NCBI GenBank assembly: GCA_947259405.1
Contig: CAMYLY010000007.1
Coordinates: 121,694 to 185,693, forward strand
DNA: 64,000 nucleotides
DNA from: an uncultured Gemmatimonadales bacterium
Lineage (GTDB): Bacteria > Gemmatimonadota > Gemmatimonadetes > Gemmatimonadales > GWC2-71-9
Reading direction: 5' to 3'
Below, piece after piece: positions 8,120 to 16,795 of the stretch. The position numbers and the translations under genes are program-made. Position 1 is the stretch's first letter, and each line of letters begins with the position of its first letter. The notes under the pieces are model-generated. The model had not been told where the DNA came from, made no database searches, and worked only from the letters and a program-made list of their open reading frames with translations.

Positions 8120-10387
8120 CTACGGCTGTCTGAATAGCGACTGGGAAAGGGTCCTCTCATCGCCACCATCCACCTGATAGGAAAGCCGTAGCGACCGTCC
8201 TCCACCAGCTTGAAAGTATCGGATGTGAATCGGATGGAACCCACGGGCCAAGGCGACCGAACCCGACCGCGACATCGTCCCATGCAATCCATCGTTGTCG
8301 AGCCGGAACACGTTGGCAAGCCAGAACCGGCTCCCGTCATCGGACGTGAGTGTGAACCGGTAGATCCCATCTTCTTCCGCACGAAAGAACCCGGTGAATG
8401 CCAGGCCGAATTGCTCCTCCCGCTCGACGCCCTGGAACGCGACGTTCGTTGCGATCCCGCGCGTTGTGGGCGCGATATCGGTGATCTGATTGACGGACGT
8501 GAGCTCGCCTTCAAAGTACTCGTATTCGAGCCCAGGGATCACGGCACTTGCGTCGATCGCCTCAGATGGCCGTAATGTTGCCTTGCGGAAGGTGGTCGAG
8601 CGTAACGCACCCGGTTTGCCGCTATCAAGGATTAGGCGGGCATACACCGTCACCGCACCAGTGTCGACACGGAGCTCTACAGGGGCGCGATAGGCCGGCC
8701 ATGCCATGGTGGGGAGGGAGGGATCCGTCGTGTAGCGAATCTGCCCATCCACCGGCGCCTCCATCATCACCGTCACACGATTCTCGAGCGTGAGCAGATC
8801 CTCCATCGCCTGTCCGCTCCGCCCCGTCCGTCCCACCAGTCCCATCTCCACATCGGGCACGCGATAGTTGTACCCAAGCGAATCCAGCTTGCGGAACTGG
8901 TTGGGAAGTCGTCGGAGGAATGACTCCCAATCGCGAGTCGCCTTGGGCGACCACAACACCTCCGCCAACGCCACCATCCTTGGCAACACCATGTACTCGG
9001 CGTGCTCTTCCGTCTTGATGTATTCAGTCCAGAGTTGCCCCTGTGCGCCGAGGATGTATTGGGCGTCGGTCTCCGACAACTCGTCAGGGATGGGTTCGAA
9101 CGCGTAGACGTCGTCGAGCGGCGTGTAGCCGCCGATGGCGAGTGGCTCAGCGGTGCGGTCGACCGATTGGTAGTAGTCGAAGTACACGTCGCTATTGGGA
9201 GCCATGATAACGTCGTGGCCCATACGTGCCGCTTCGATCCCGCCATCGGTCCCGCGCCATGACATGACGGTGGCTTGCGATGCGAGTCCGCCTTCCAGGA
9301 TTTCGTCCCATCCGATGAGGCGTCGACCGTGTGCGGTGAGGTAGCGTTCTATGCGCTGGATGAAATAACTCTGGAGTTCGTGTTCGTCTGAGAGCCCCTC
9401 ACGGCGGATCACTGCCTGGGCGACGGCGCTCTCTTCCCATCGGGTCTTGGGTGCCTCGTCGCCACCCACGTGGATGTAGGTACCCGGAAAGAGACCCATG
9501 ACTTCATCGAGCACATGTTCGAGGAAGGCGAACGTCTCTTCCGTAGGGCAGTAGATGTCCTCGTACACCCCCCAGATGGTCCCCACCTCGAACGGACCGT
9601 CGGTACACGCGTATTCGGGGTAGGAGGCCAACGCGGCTAATGCGTGTCCCGGCATCTCGATTTCAGGAATGATCGTGACGTAGCGTTCGGCGGCATAGGC
9701 GACGATGTCGCGAATTTCATCCTGCGTGTAGAACCCACCGTGTGGCGTGCCATCGCCTACGTACGGGTCGAAGTTCCGGGCCACCATCGTTTCCGCGCGA
9801 TATGCTCCTACCTCGGTCAACCGCGGATACCGTTTGATCTCGATCCGCCATCCCTGGTCTTCGGTCAGGTGCCAATGGAACGTATTCATCTTATACATCG
9901 CGATGAGGTCGATGTACTTCTTGACGAACTCCGTTGGGAAGAAGTGCCGGCCTACGTCCAGGTGCATCCCCCGGTACCCGAACCGCGGTGTGTCGCGAAT
10001 GGAGACGGAGGGAATCGCACCCGCCCGGTCACCCGGGACGAGTTGTGCGAGCGTTTGAATGCCGTAGAAGATCCCAGCGCCGGTGCGCGCCGAGACCGTG
10101 ATCGAGTCGTGGGTGACGATGAGGCGGTAGCCTTCCGGATGCGAGGAGGCAGCTGGGTCAATTCGAAGTTTGACCTCCCGACCGCCCGACCGCCCACGCG
10201 CGTCGGTCGCGCCCCCGAGGAGCTGTGCGACCAGCCTCGCGAGTCTCGCGAGCTCGGGATCATCCTCGGGCGTCGTCGTCACCTCGACCGCGCGGCCGAT
10301 AGCGAACGCGCCGTCACCCGCTTCAAAATGCTGCGGTGCCGGAATGACCTGTGGCGTTTGCGCGAGCGCGGCGAGAACTAGGAGCAC
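8120..10387 (-). CDS. GH20 beta-N-acetylhexosaminidase with PA14-like C-terminus
   Basis: The product has 755 residues. It has the GH20 N-terminal domain (VIPAPQHFE.. to GIQTLAQLV), then the TIM barrel with GMHLDVGRHF, FHWHLTEDQGWRIEI and the catalytic pair in HVGGDEAPK near residue 305. An Ig-like region and a PA14-like carbohydrate-binding domain follow (YFEGELTSVNQI to LSYQVDGGDE). It removes terminal GlcNAc or GalNAc by substrate-assisted catalysis, probably from chitin or peptidoglycan fragments or glycans. The signal peptide is oddly short (MLLVLAALAQ) and lacks basic residues. An in-frame TGA sits four codons upstream, inside the AATCTGC repeat, so the original N-terminus may have been lost. 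Confidence 0.9.
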   Translation of the reverse strand: MLLVLAALAQTPQVIPAPQHFEAGDGAFAIGRAVEVTTTPEDDPELARLARLVAQLLGGATDARGRSGGREVKLRIDPAASSHPEGYRLIVTHDSITVSARTGAGIFYGIQTLAQLVPGDRAGAIPSVSIRDTPRFGYRGMHLDVGRHFFPTEFVKKYIDLIAMYKMNTFHWHLTEDQGWRIEIKRYPRLTEVGAYRAETMVARNFDPYVGDGTPHGGFYTQDEIRDIVAYAAERYVTIIPEIEMPGHALAALASYPEYACTDGPFEVGTIWGVYEDIYCPTEETFAFLEHVLDEVMGLFPGTYIHVGGDEAPKTRWEESAVAQAVIRREGLSDEHELQSYFIQRIERYLTAHGRRLIGWDEILEGGLASQATVMSWRGTDGGIEAARMGHDVIMAPNSDVYFDYYQSVDRTAEPLAIGGYTPLDDVYAFEPIPDELSETDAQYILGAQGQLWTEYIKTEEHAEYMVLPRMVALAEVLWSPKATRDWESFLRRLPNQFRKLDSLGYNYRVPDVEMGLVGRTGRSGQAMEDLLTLENRVTVMMEAPVDGQIRYTTDPSLPTMAWPAYRAPVELRVDTGAVTVYARLILDSGKPGALRSTTFRKATLRPSEAIDASAVIPGLEYEYFEGELTSVNQITDIAPTTRGIATNVAFQGVEREEQFGLAFTGFFRAEEDGIYRFTLTSDDGSRFWLANVFRLDNDGLHGTMSRSGSVALARGFHPIHIRYFQAGGGRSLRLSYQVDGGDERTLSQSLFRQP

Positions 10388-10394
10388 GACTGCC

Positions 10395-10435
10395 GCTCAA
10401 TCTGCGATTCGCAATCTGTAGTCTGCAGTCCGCTA
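10395..10435. repeat. AATCTGC-family intergenic repeat, copy 7
   Basis: CTCAATCTGCGATTCGCAAT is followed by CTGTAGTCTGCAGTCCGCTA. It fills almost the whole 45-base gap between the serpin stop and the hexosaminidase start, and reaches into the serpin stop codon. Confidence 0.65.
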
Positions 10436-11536
10436 TCCCCTCGGGTCCACCACCCGACCCATAAAGAGAATCCGCCCCGTCTCCCATTCTTGAATCAACA
10501 CAAGAAAAGGATGATCGGCGCGGAAAACTACCGGTCCACCAGGTGAGCCGCCCCGGGTTACGGTGGCTGCCGTCGCCGCCGCGGCCTCCGCCCCCTCTTC
10601 GTTGACTGCGAGGAACGCCTTGTGCACAATCAGGTCGAGGAAGAAGGGTCCTTCACGCACGATACCGGTGAAGTCGGCGTTCGGACTGAACGCGTCGGTG
10701 ATCCCCAGATGTTTGAGAGGCTGATTCAGTTCGTAGTCCGTCGCGAACGTGAAGCGAGGCAGGTAGACGTCCACCTCGTATTCGTGCTGTCCCTGTGTCC
10801 ATCGCGAGAGACTCTCGGTGGACAGATCCGCCTCGAGTTCGGGGAGGTCTTTGACGGCCTTCGGCAAGATCACGAGCATCTGGAGCCCGTACCCCTCGTA
10901 CGGAAGCGTCAACACCTGATGATGATGAGTCTCCCCGTAGAAGAACTGGCGCTTCTGGTGCATGAGCGGCACGACGGCCGTTTGCCCATCCAGCAAGTGA
11001 AACGCCTCATCCTGGGTGACCGCGATATCAAACTGATGCGCCCAGTTTCCCTTGAAGTAGATCGCGTTGGCCAACACCAGTTGCGTGAGGTCACTCAGGT
11101 CGCCGGGAGCCACCAGGTCCGTGATCCGATGGTTGGTGTTGTCTTCCACCCAAGCGTTGATCTGGGTACGCGCCGCCTGCTCGTCACCGTAGTCGACGCC
11201 CGTGATGAGCACGCCGTAGTACCTGCGGGCGAGATCCAGGAACCTCTCCACTAGCGGGTACCGAAGGTCGGGCCAAAGGCTGTTCGCCAGATAGAGTTCG
11301 ACCTCGCCCTGGTCCCGGATTGACACCAGCGCCTGTCGCCAGTTGGTGAACCCTTCGTGTACCACCGTTGGGTCCGGGCCAAGATGGAGTGCGGTCGCCA
11401 GTTGCCCCGCGGTGTCACCCTTCGCTCCGCCCCAGGTCATCGCGAGCGCAGCGGCGACGCTGTGAGGAGAGAAGAAGAGGTTCCCCTGTGTGAGTCGCAG
11501 CTCATGAAAGAGGTCGATGGCGAAAGCGTTGGTCAT
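10433..11536 (-). CDS. Serpin-family serine protease inhibitor
   Basis: The product has 367 residues, close to the serpin core length. Typical elements are NLFFSPHSVAAALAMTWGGAKGDTA near the start, LANAIYFKGNWAHQFD, the conserved breach and shutter words, and the closing HPFLVLIQE...ILFMGRV. The reactive-centre loop (about residues 312-340) begins EEGAEAAAATAATV, a small-residue hinge typical of inhibitory serpins that insert the loop into sheet A. No signal peptide is seen from ATG 11536. An in-frame GTG at 11596 would add 20 residues that are not a signal either. Bacterial serpins trap host, competitor or self proteases. The target is unknown. Confidence 0.9.
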   Translation of the reverse strand: MTNAFAIDLFHELRLTQGNLFFSPHSVAAALAMTWGGAKGDTAGQLATALHLGPDPTVVHEGFTNWRQALVSIRDQGEVELYLANSLWPDLRYPLVERFLDLARRYYGVLITGVDYGDEQAARTQINAWVEDNTNHRITDLVAPGDLSDLTQLVLANAIYFKGNWAHQFDIAVTQDEAFHLLDGQTAVVPLMHQKRQFFYGETHHHQVLTLPYEGYGLQMLVILPKAVKDLPELEADLSTESLSRWTQGQHEYEVDVYLPRFTFATDYELNQPLKHLGITDAFSPNADFTGIVREGPFFLDLIVHKAFLAVNEEGAEAAAATAATVTRGGSPGGPVVFRADHPFLVLIQEWETGRILFMGRVVDPRG

Positions 11537-11643
11537 GGGCGGTCGGGCGGCCAGGCGCCTAGATGGACACCGTATTCTGACCGCATACTCGCCCACACGC
11601 CAGCCTGCCCTCTAGACACGTGCCAATGCTCGTACACATTTGA

Positions 11644-13047
11644 ATGAGGCTTGGCCGCGAGAGATCCATGTGTGGGCATCCGAACCGCCGAGATTTCCTG
11701 ACGACCATGGGCGCGGCGACCGCTGTGGGTATCCCCTCAGTATTTCGCGTGCCAAAGTGGGCCGACCTCGATCAAGGCCGACCGTACCTCGACGCGGCTC
11801 TCGAAGCATGGCGTTGGATCGACGCCTCCAGAATCGAGACGGCGTCAGGAGTCACGTGGCCGGCTGACCCGCTCGCCCCCGATCGGCTGGGCGTGACGCT
11901 CTACACGGATGCGACCGGGGTCGTCCCGTTTGCGTTGGAGCTGTTTCACATCACGCAGGAAGAGAACTACCTGGCGGCGGCCGCTGCCGCGGTCGACCAC
12001 ATCCTGGGTCAGATCGACGACCTCGATGCGGCAGGTCTGTACACCGGGCTCGCCGGCGTCGGGTTCGTTGCCGCTGAGCTCGCCCGGGTGACGGGTCGCG
12101 ACGAGCACCGCGTGAACGTTGAGCGGGTGCTGGATCGGCTGGTCGGCAACCAGAAACGCCTGGGTGACGGGGTCGCATGGCCGTTCCGATCCGGTGACGG
12201 GTCCATAGAATCGAACGACATCATCAGCGGAACCGCTGGCACCGCGCTCGGATTGCTCTACCTCCACGACCAGTGGGGTGACGAGCGTGCACTGAACGCG
12301 GCGGTGGGTGCGGGACGCCGACTCCTGGGGCGCGCGATCGATACGGACGCCGGGATCCGGTGGGACATGTGGCCGGGCTACGCCCGCGAGATGCCCAACT
12401 TCTCGCACGGCACAGCCGGCATCGCCTATACGCTGGTCACGCTCCACGAGCGAACGGGAGCGCCGGCGTTCCTCGATGCAGCCGTGAAAGCTGCGCGGTA
12501 TCTGCAGTCCATCGCGACCATGCAGCACGGTGGCTATCGCATCTACCACCACAAGCCGGATGGCGAGGACTTGTTCTACCTGTCCTGGTGTCACGGGCCG
12601 GTCGGAACCAACCGCCTGTTCAAACGCCTCCACCGTGTGACGGCGGATGCCGAGTGGGGGGACTGGATTCACCGCGGCGCCCGCGGGATCATGCAAAGCG
12701 GTATTCCAGAGAGGCGCACGCCGGGATTCTGGGAGAACATCAGCCAGTGCTGTGGGGACGCCGGCGTCGGCGAGTTCATGCTCACGTCCTATCGGGAAAG
12801 TGGCAAAGCGGAATACAAGGCGTTCGCCGAGCGGATAACAGCCGACATCCTGCGCCGCGAGACGCGTGTGGATGGCGGCCGCATGTGGACGCAGGCCGAG
12901 CACCGCGTCCGTCCGGAGCTACTCGTCGCTCAGACGGGGTTAATGCAAGGCGCGGCGGGCGTGGGGAAGTACTTGCTTCACGTCGATCGGATGTCGACGG
13001 AGGGCGCGGGTCCCGCGGTGCGACTGCCGGATCAATTTGCAGATTGA
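11644..13047 (+). CDS. Tat-exported LanC-like protein
   Basis: The product has 467 residues (443 from residue 25 on). A twin-arginine signal (NRRDFLTTMGAATAVGIP) predicts folded export. The body is an alpha/alpha toroid of the lanthionine-synthetase C-like type, with repeated GTAG/GLAGVG elements and two zinc-site motifs: SWCHGPVG (Cys316) and SQCCGDAG (Cys369-Cys370). Known LanC enzymes bind zinc with Cys, Cys and His, and the His is Cys370 here. No LanB, LanM or precursor peptide is nearby, so lanthipeptide synthesis is not supported. An exported glycosidase-like or thiol-handling role is possible. ATG 11668 is an alternative start. The C-terminal QFAD-stop is encoded by the following repeat. 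Confidence 0.75.
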   Translation: MRLGRERSMCGHPNRRDFLTTMGAATAVGIPSVFRVPKWADLDQGRPYLDAALEAWRWIDASRIETASGVTWPADPLAPDRLGVTLYTDATGVVPFALELFHITQEENYLAAAAAAVDHILGQIDDLDAAGLYTGLAGVGFVAAELARVTGRDEHRVNVERVLDRLVGNQKRLGDGVAWPFRSGDGSIESNDIISGTAGTALGLLYLHDQWGDERALNAAVGAGRRLLGRAIDTDAGIRWDMWPGYAREMPNFSHGTAGIAYTLVTLHERTGAPAFLDAAVKAARYLQSIATMQHGGYRIYHHKPDGEDLFYLSWCHGPVGTNRLFKRLHRVTADAEWGDWIHRGARGIMQSGIPERRTPGFWENISQCCGDAGVGEFMLTSYRESGKAEYKAFAERITADILRRETRVDGGRMWTQAEHRVRPELLVAQTGLMQGAAGVGKYLLHVDRMSTEGAGPAVRLPDQFAD

Positions 13048-13131
13048 CAATTGCAGATTGTGGCCGCACCGCTATTCAAGATCGGCCGCCAATCTGCTTT
13101 CGTTCATCTGCGATGTTAGTCCGCAATCAAC
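13032..13131. repeat. AATCTGC-family intergenic repeat, copy 8 (extended)
   Basis: Units CAATTTGCAGATTG, ACAATTGCAGATTG, CCAATCTGC, TCATCTGCGATG and TTAGTCCGCAATCAAC span the convergent junction. The left end includes the TGA of the LanC-like gene. The right end includes the TAA of the 58-residue gene. Confidence 0.65.
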
Positions 13132-13292
13132 TGCGCCCGCACCGCATCCAACGTCTCTCTCCGGTGCTTGAGCTCGTCCCGGAAGTCTTTGAGATCGGTG
13201 CTGGCGATCTCCATGCGTAGGTCTGACACGTAGCTTTCGAGCGCGTAGGCCAAGATCTCGGCTTGCTCGGACGTGAGTTCGATGGTCGGCAT
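13116..13292 (-). CDS. Small conserved-type protein of unknown function (58 aa)
   Basis: The product begins MPTIELTSEQAEILAYALES and continues as two amphipathic helices rich in Glu, Leu and Arg, with an 'E..L...LESY.SDLR.EIA.TD...FRDELK.R...L' pattern. This suggests a small cytoplasmic helical hairpin. The start has GGGAGGGG just upstream, which argues that it is a real gene. Its final IAD-stop lies in the AATCTGC repeat. I do not recognise a family. The function is unknown. Confidence 0.6.
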   Translation of the reverse strand: MPTIELTSEQAEILAYALESYVSDLRMEIASTDLKDFRDELKHRRETLDAVRAQLIAD

Positions 13293-13619
13293 CCACCCCT
13301 CCCAGAAAGCACTCCACGGAGCAAGAGAGCCCAAAGAATGTGAAGAAGTCATGAGGAAGTAGGGAAGGATCGAAGAGCGCTGAATCGGGGTCCCGTGGGT
13401 GGGGTCTTGGCCCGACCGCTCAACCGGCAGCCATACCGTGCGACCTCGGTTCAACGACTACTTCTTGACGCAATTGTCAGGGTCCAAGTCACCGTATTCG
13501 AGCGTCTTGACATCGTCAGTGCGCTGTGGAAACCTTCACACAATCGTGAATTTTCGTGCATGCCGGGGCGATAGCCTAGGGTGATGATCCCAACTATTAA
13601 CTCGTTGGAGGATAGACGC
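13293..13619 (+). promoter_or_regulatory. Leader region of the SusC gene with two small inverted repeats
   Basis: This 327-base gap lies upstream of the SusC-like gene. TGACGCAATTGTCA (13466-13479) and TTCAC-ACAATC-GTGAA (13535-13550) are short dyads suited to a dimeric regulator. TTGAC-type -35 candidates occur near 13465 and 13507, without a convincing -10. The ribosome-binding site TTGGAGGA precedes ATG 13620. The promoter assignment is inference. Confidence 0.3.
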
Positions 13620-16600
13620 ATGTCATATGTTCGTAGGGTCCTACTCGTATTCCTTATAGGAATATTTGGGTCGGCCCCTCTGGCCGCCCAAGAGCAGACT
13701 GGGACTGTCAGTGGTCGAGTCATTGATGCCACGACCTCTGAGGTCGTAGCCGGGGCCATCGTGTCCGTCGAGGGCACGCGTCGCGCGACCACGACCGGAG
13801 CGGATGGCTTGTTCCGACTCACCGACGTCCCCGTCGGAACGCAACAGATTACCGCTCGGGTCATTGGCTACGGGCCGATCACCCAGCAGGTCACCGTCAA
13901 TGCCGGGCAGACCGTCACCGTCGAGTTTTCGCTCGAGCGCGCGGTCGTCGTCATGGACGCGGTGGTCGTGACGGGGTACGGTGCCCAGCGCCGTGCGGCC
14001 ATCACCGGATCGATCGCTTCGGTCTCCTCGGAGGAGGCTGATGTCGGAGTGGTCACGAACGCCAACGATCTCCTTCAGGGTCGAGTGGCCGGTGTCAACA
14101 TCACCGAGAACAGCGGTGAGCCGGGCGCCGGCGTCCAGATTCGGGTACGGGGTGGCACGTCCATTAGCGCGAGTAACGACCCGTTGTACGTGATCGACGG
14201 CGTGCCAATTCAGAACGCGCAAGTCGAGCCCGGCGGGATCGGTGTCGGAGGGTCGCCGGGGTTGGCGCGAAACCCGCTCAACCTCATCAACCCCAAAGAC
14301 ATCGAGTCGATCACGGTCTTGAAAGATGCCTCAGCTGCGGCCATCTACGGTGCCCGCGCTGCCAACGGCGTGATCCTGATTGAGACCAAGCAGGGTCAGC
14401 AAGACCGGACGGTCTTTGAGTACGATGGTTATCTGTCAACCGCGAGCAATCCCAAGTCGCTTGACCTGTTGAGCGGCGACGAGTACCGGCAGTACATCCA
14501 GGACGAGGTCAATGCCGGGAACCTGCCAGCGTCACGCCTCACGTCCCTCGGGACGGAGAACACGAACTGGGAGAACGAGGTCCTCGGTTCGGCGATCACG
14601 CAGAACCACAACCTGGCGTTCTCTGGTGGGACGCAGTCCACGCAGTACCGCGCGTCCCTCAACTACATGAATCAGGATGGGATCGCCCTCAGCAGTGGCT
14701 TCGAGCGGTACACGGGGCGGCTGAACGGCACCCACTATGCCTGGGACGACCGGCTCCAACTGCGCATCAATCTGACAGCCTCCCACGTCGACAATGACTA
14801 TGTGTCGGCACAAAACGAAGGTGGCTTCGAAGGTGACGTACTGCAGAACATGGTCATTTTCAACCCGACGCAGCCGGTGATGGTGACGGACACGGCCACC
14901 GGCGAGATGGTTTTCAACGAGATCGGCTCCGGGCGCCAATCGGTGCGAAACCCGGTCGCGTTGGCCGAGCAGTTGCTGGACTTCGCTGGCTCGACGCGAA
15001 TCCTCGGGAACCTCCGGGCACAGGTCGACATTACCAACGACCTCCAGGGACAGGTGACGTTCGGGGTCGACCGCAGCGAGAGCACGCGCCGCACCTACTT
15101 CCCCAAGGAAAGTCCGGTCGGTGCCGAATGGAATGGACGTGCGCGCCAGGAGTCTCGCGAACTCACGGGTGTGACGTTCCAGGGACTGGCTACCTACAAC
15201 GCCCGGTTCGCCGACCGGCACGATATCGAGATCGTCGGCGGATATGAGTACAACGAGTACACCACGGATCTGTTCGGCACGGAGTCGCGCGACTTCTTGA
15301 CCGACGCATTTACGTTTGACAACCTGAGCGCCGGTGCACAGCGGGAGCCGCCGTTTTCGTTCCGCGAGGAAAGCCGCCTGGTCGGGTTCTTCACTCGCAT
15401 CAACTACGGCTTCGCGGACAAGTACTTCCTGACGGGCGTGCTCCGCCATGACGGCTCGTCGCGGTTCGGTGCCAACAACCGGTGGGCCACGTTCCCGGCT
15501 TTCTCAGCGTCGTGGCGTATCGGGGAAGAGAACTTCATGCTGAACTCGCCGTTCTCGGAGCTCCGTCTCCGGGGCGGGTACGGTATCCAGGGGAACGAGG
15601 CCGTCCCGGCCTACGCGTCCCTGATCCAGTTGAGTCCTGGCGATCGGTATCCGTTTGGCCAGACGCCCGTAGTTGGCGTGGCGCCGACGAGTAACCCGAA
15701 CGAGGATCTGAAGTGGGAGAAGACGTCGCAGTTCAACATCGCTGTGGATTTCGGGTTCGCCGACAACCGCATCTCCGGCAGTCTGGAGTACTACGTCAAG
15801 AACACGACCGACTTGCTGTTGGACGTGGTGGTGCCGCAGCCGGCCGCCGTCACGACGCGACTGGAGAACATCGGTGAGGTCTCGAACAAGGGTATCGAGG
15901 CGACGTTCGATGCTGTGCTCACGAATCGCCCGGGCCTCAGCTGGGATGTTGGCCTCGTGTTCGCCACGGAGTCGAACGAAGTGAAAGACCTTGGTGGCCG
16001 CCTGTTCATTACGACCTCCAGCGTGAGCGGTCAGGGTCAATCAGGTCAGCGCTCACAGCGCATCATCCCTGGCTCTCCGCTAGGAACGTTCTTCGGCCCC
16101 GAGTTCGTGGGTGTCGACACTGCCGGCCGGCAGTTGTTCAATGACTATGACGTTACGCGCGACGCGACTGGTGCCGAGACTGCCCGGACGTTGGTCGGCG
16201 AAACCACCGCACCCGACGGCGACGACTTCGTTCCGATCGGTGATGCCAACCCAGATTTCGCGATGGGGATCCGCAGCGCACTGCGGTGGGGCCGGTTTGA
16301 CGCGAGCCTCTTCGCACGCTGGGAACAGGGCCGTGACGTATTCAATAACACGTCGTTGGTGTATTCCACGAAGAGCAACGCGCTACAGAACAAGAATTTT
16401 CTGCGGGAAGCGCTGACGGACCCGACGGACATTTCCCAGCCTGCCATTTACTCGTCACGATGGATCGAGGACGGTTCGTTCTTCCGCCTCCAGAACATCA
16501 CGGTTGGCTACAACTTCGACCTGCCCGAGTTCATAGGCACCGAGCGCTCGGCTCGAATCTACGTGTCGGCCGACAACCTGTTCCTACTCACGGGCTATTC

Positions 16601-16712
16601 GGGCTATGATCCAGAGGTCCACTCGGCTGTTGGCTTAGCCTCCCGCGGCGTCGATTACCTCAGCTATCCGAGGCCGCGCACTTTCACGACCGGCTTCCAG
16701 GTGACGTTCTAA
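13620..16712 (+). CDS. SusC/RagA-family TonB-dependent outer-membrane receptor
   Basis: The product has 1030 residues. A signal peptide (MSYVRRVLLVFLIGIFGSAPLAAQ) is followed by a carboxypeptidase-like regulatory domain (GTVSGRVIDATTSEVVAGA..), then the plug (VVVTGYGAQRRAAITGSI.., IRGxxS-like RVRGGTSISASNDPLYVIDG, ASAAAIYGARAANGVILI), then the 22-strand barrel ending in RPRTFTTGFQVTF with the usual C-terminal Phe. SusC proteins import glycan oligomers with a SusD lid, powered by TonB. The start is set by GGAGGA seven bases before ATG 13620. It is followed directly by SusD. The downstream enzymes suggest an alpha-glucan-type substrate, which is an inference from context. Confidence 0.93.
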   Translation: MSYVRRVLLVFLIGIFGSAPLAAQEQTGTVSGRVIDATTSEVVAGAIVSVEGTRRATTTGADGLFRLTDVPVGTQQITARVIGYGPITQQVTVNAGQTVTVEFSLERAVVVMDAVVVTGYGAQRRAAITGSIASVSSEEADVGVVTNANDLLQGRVAGVNITENSGEPGAGVQIRVRGGTSISASNDPLYVIDGVPIQNAQVEPGGIGVGGSPGLARNPLNLINPKDIESITVLKDASAAAIYGARAANGVILIETKQGQQDRTVFEYDGYLSTASNPKSLDLLSGDEYRQYIQDEVNAGNLPASRLTSLGTENTNWENEVLGSAITQNHNLAFSGGTQSTQYRASLNYMNQDGIALSSGFERYTGRLNGTHYAWDDRLQLRINLTASHVDNDYVSAQNEGGFEGDVLQNMVIFNPTQPVMVTDTATGEMVFNEIGSGRQSVRNPVALAEQLLDFAGSTRILGNLRAQVDITNDLQGQVTFGVDRSESTRRTYFPKESPVGAEWNGRARQESRELTGVTFQGLATYNARFADRHDIEIVGGYEYNEYTTDLFGTESRDFLTDAFTFDNLSAGAQREPPFSFREESRLVGFFTRINYGFADKYFLTGVLRHDGSSRFGANNRWATFPAFSASWRIGEENFMLNSPFSELRLRGGYGIQGNEAVPAYASLIQLSPGDRYPFGQTPVVGVAPTSNPNEDLKWEKTSQFNIAVDFGFADNRISGSLEYYVKNTTDLLLDVVVPQPAAVTTRLENIGEVSNKGIEATFDAVLTNRPGLSWDVGLVFATESNEVKDLGGRLFITTSSVSGQGQSGQRSQRIIPGSPLGTFFGPEFVGVDTAGRQLFNDYDVTRDATGAETARTLVGETTAPDGDDFVPIGDANPDFAMGIRSALRWGRFDASLFARWEQGRDVFNNTSLVYSTKSNALQNKNFLREALTDPTDISQPAIYSSRWIEDGSFFRLQNITVGYNFDLPEFIGTERSARIYVSADNLFLLTGYSGYDPEVHSAVGLASRGVDYLSYPRPRTFTTGFQVTF

Positions 16713-16795
16713 TGCGGGGCTCAACGACACGGGCGCATGCCCACCGAACGGCACAGATGGAAGGACATTGCGAACCCTGCAACCCTCGGAATATC

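Noticed and set aside
11845..12903. 352-codon minus-strand open frame within the LanC-like gene
   Set aside because: It is antisense of the conserved toroid motifs, with no start signal and no family match.
10433..13047. Lanthipeptide biosynthetic cluster
   Set aside because: Only a Tat-exported LanC-like gene is present. There is no precursor peptide, dehydratase, transporter or leader protease nearby.
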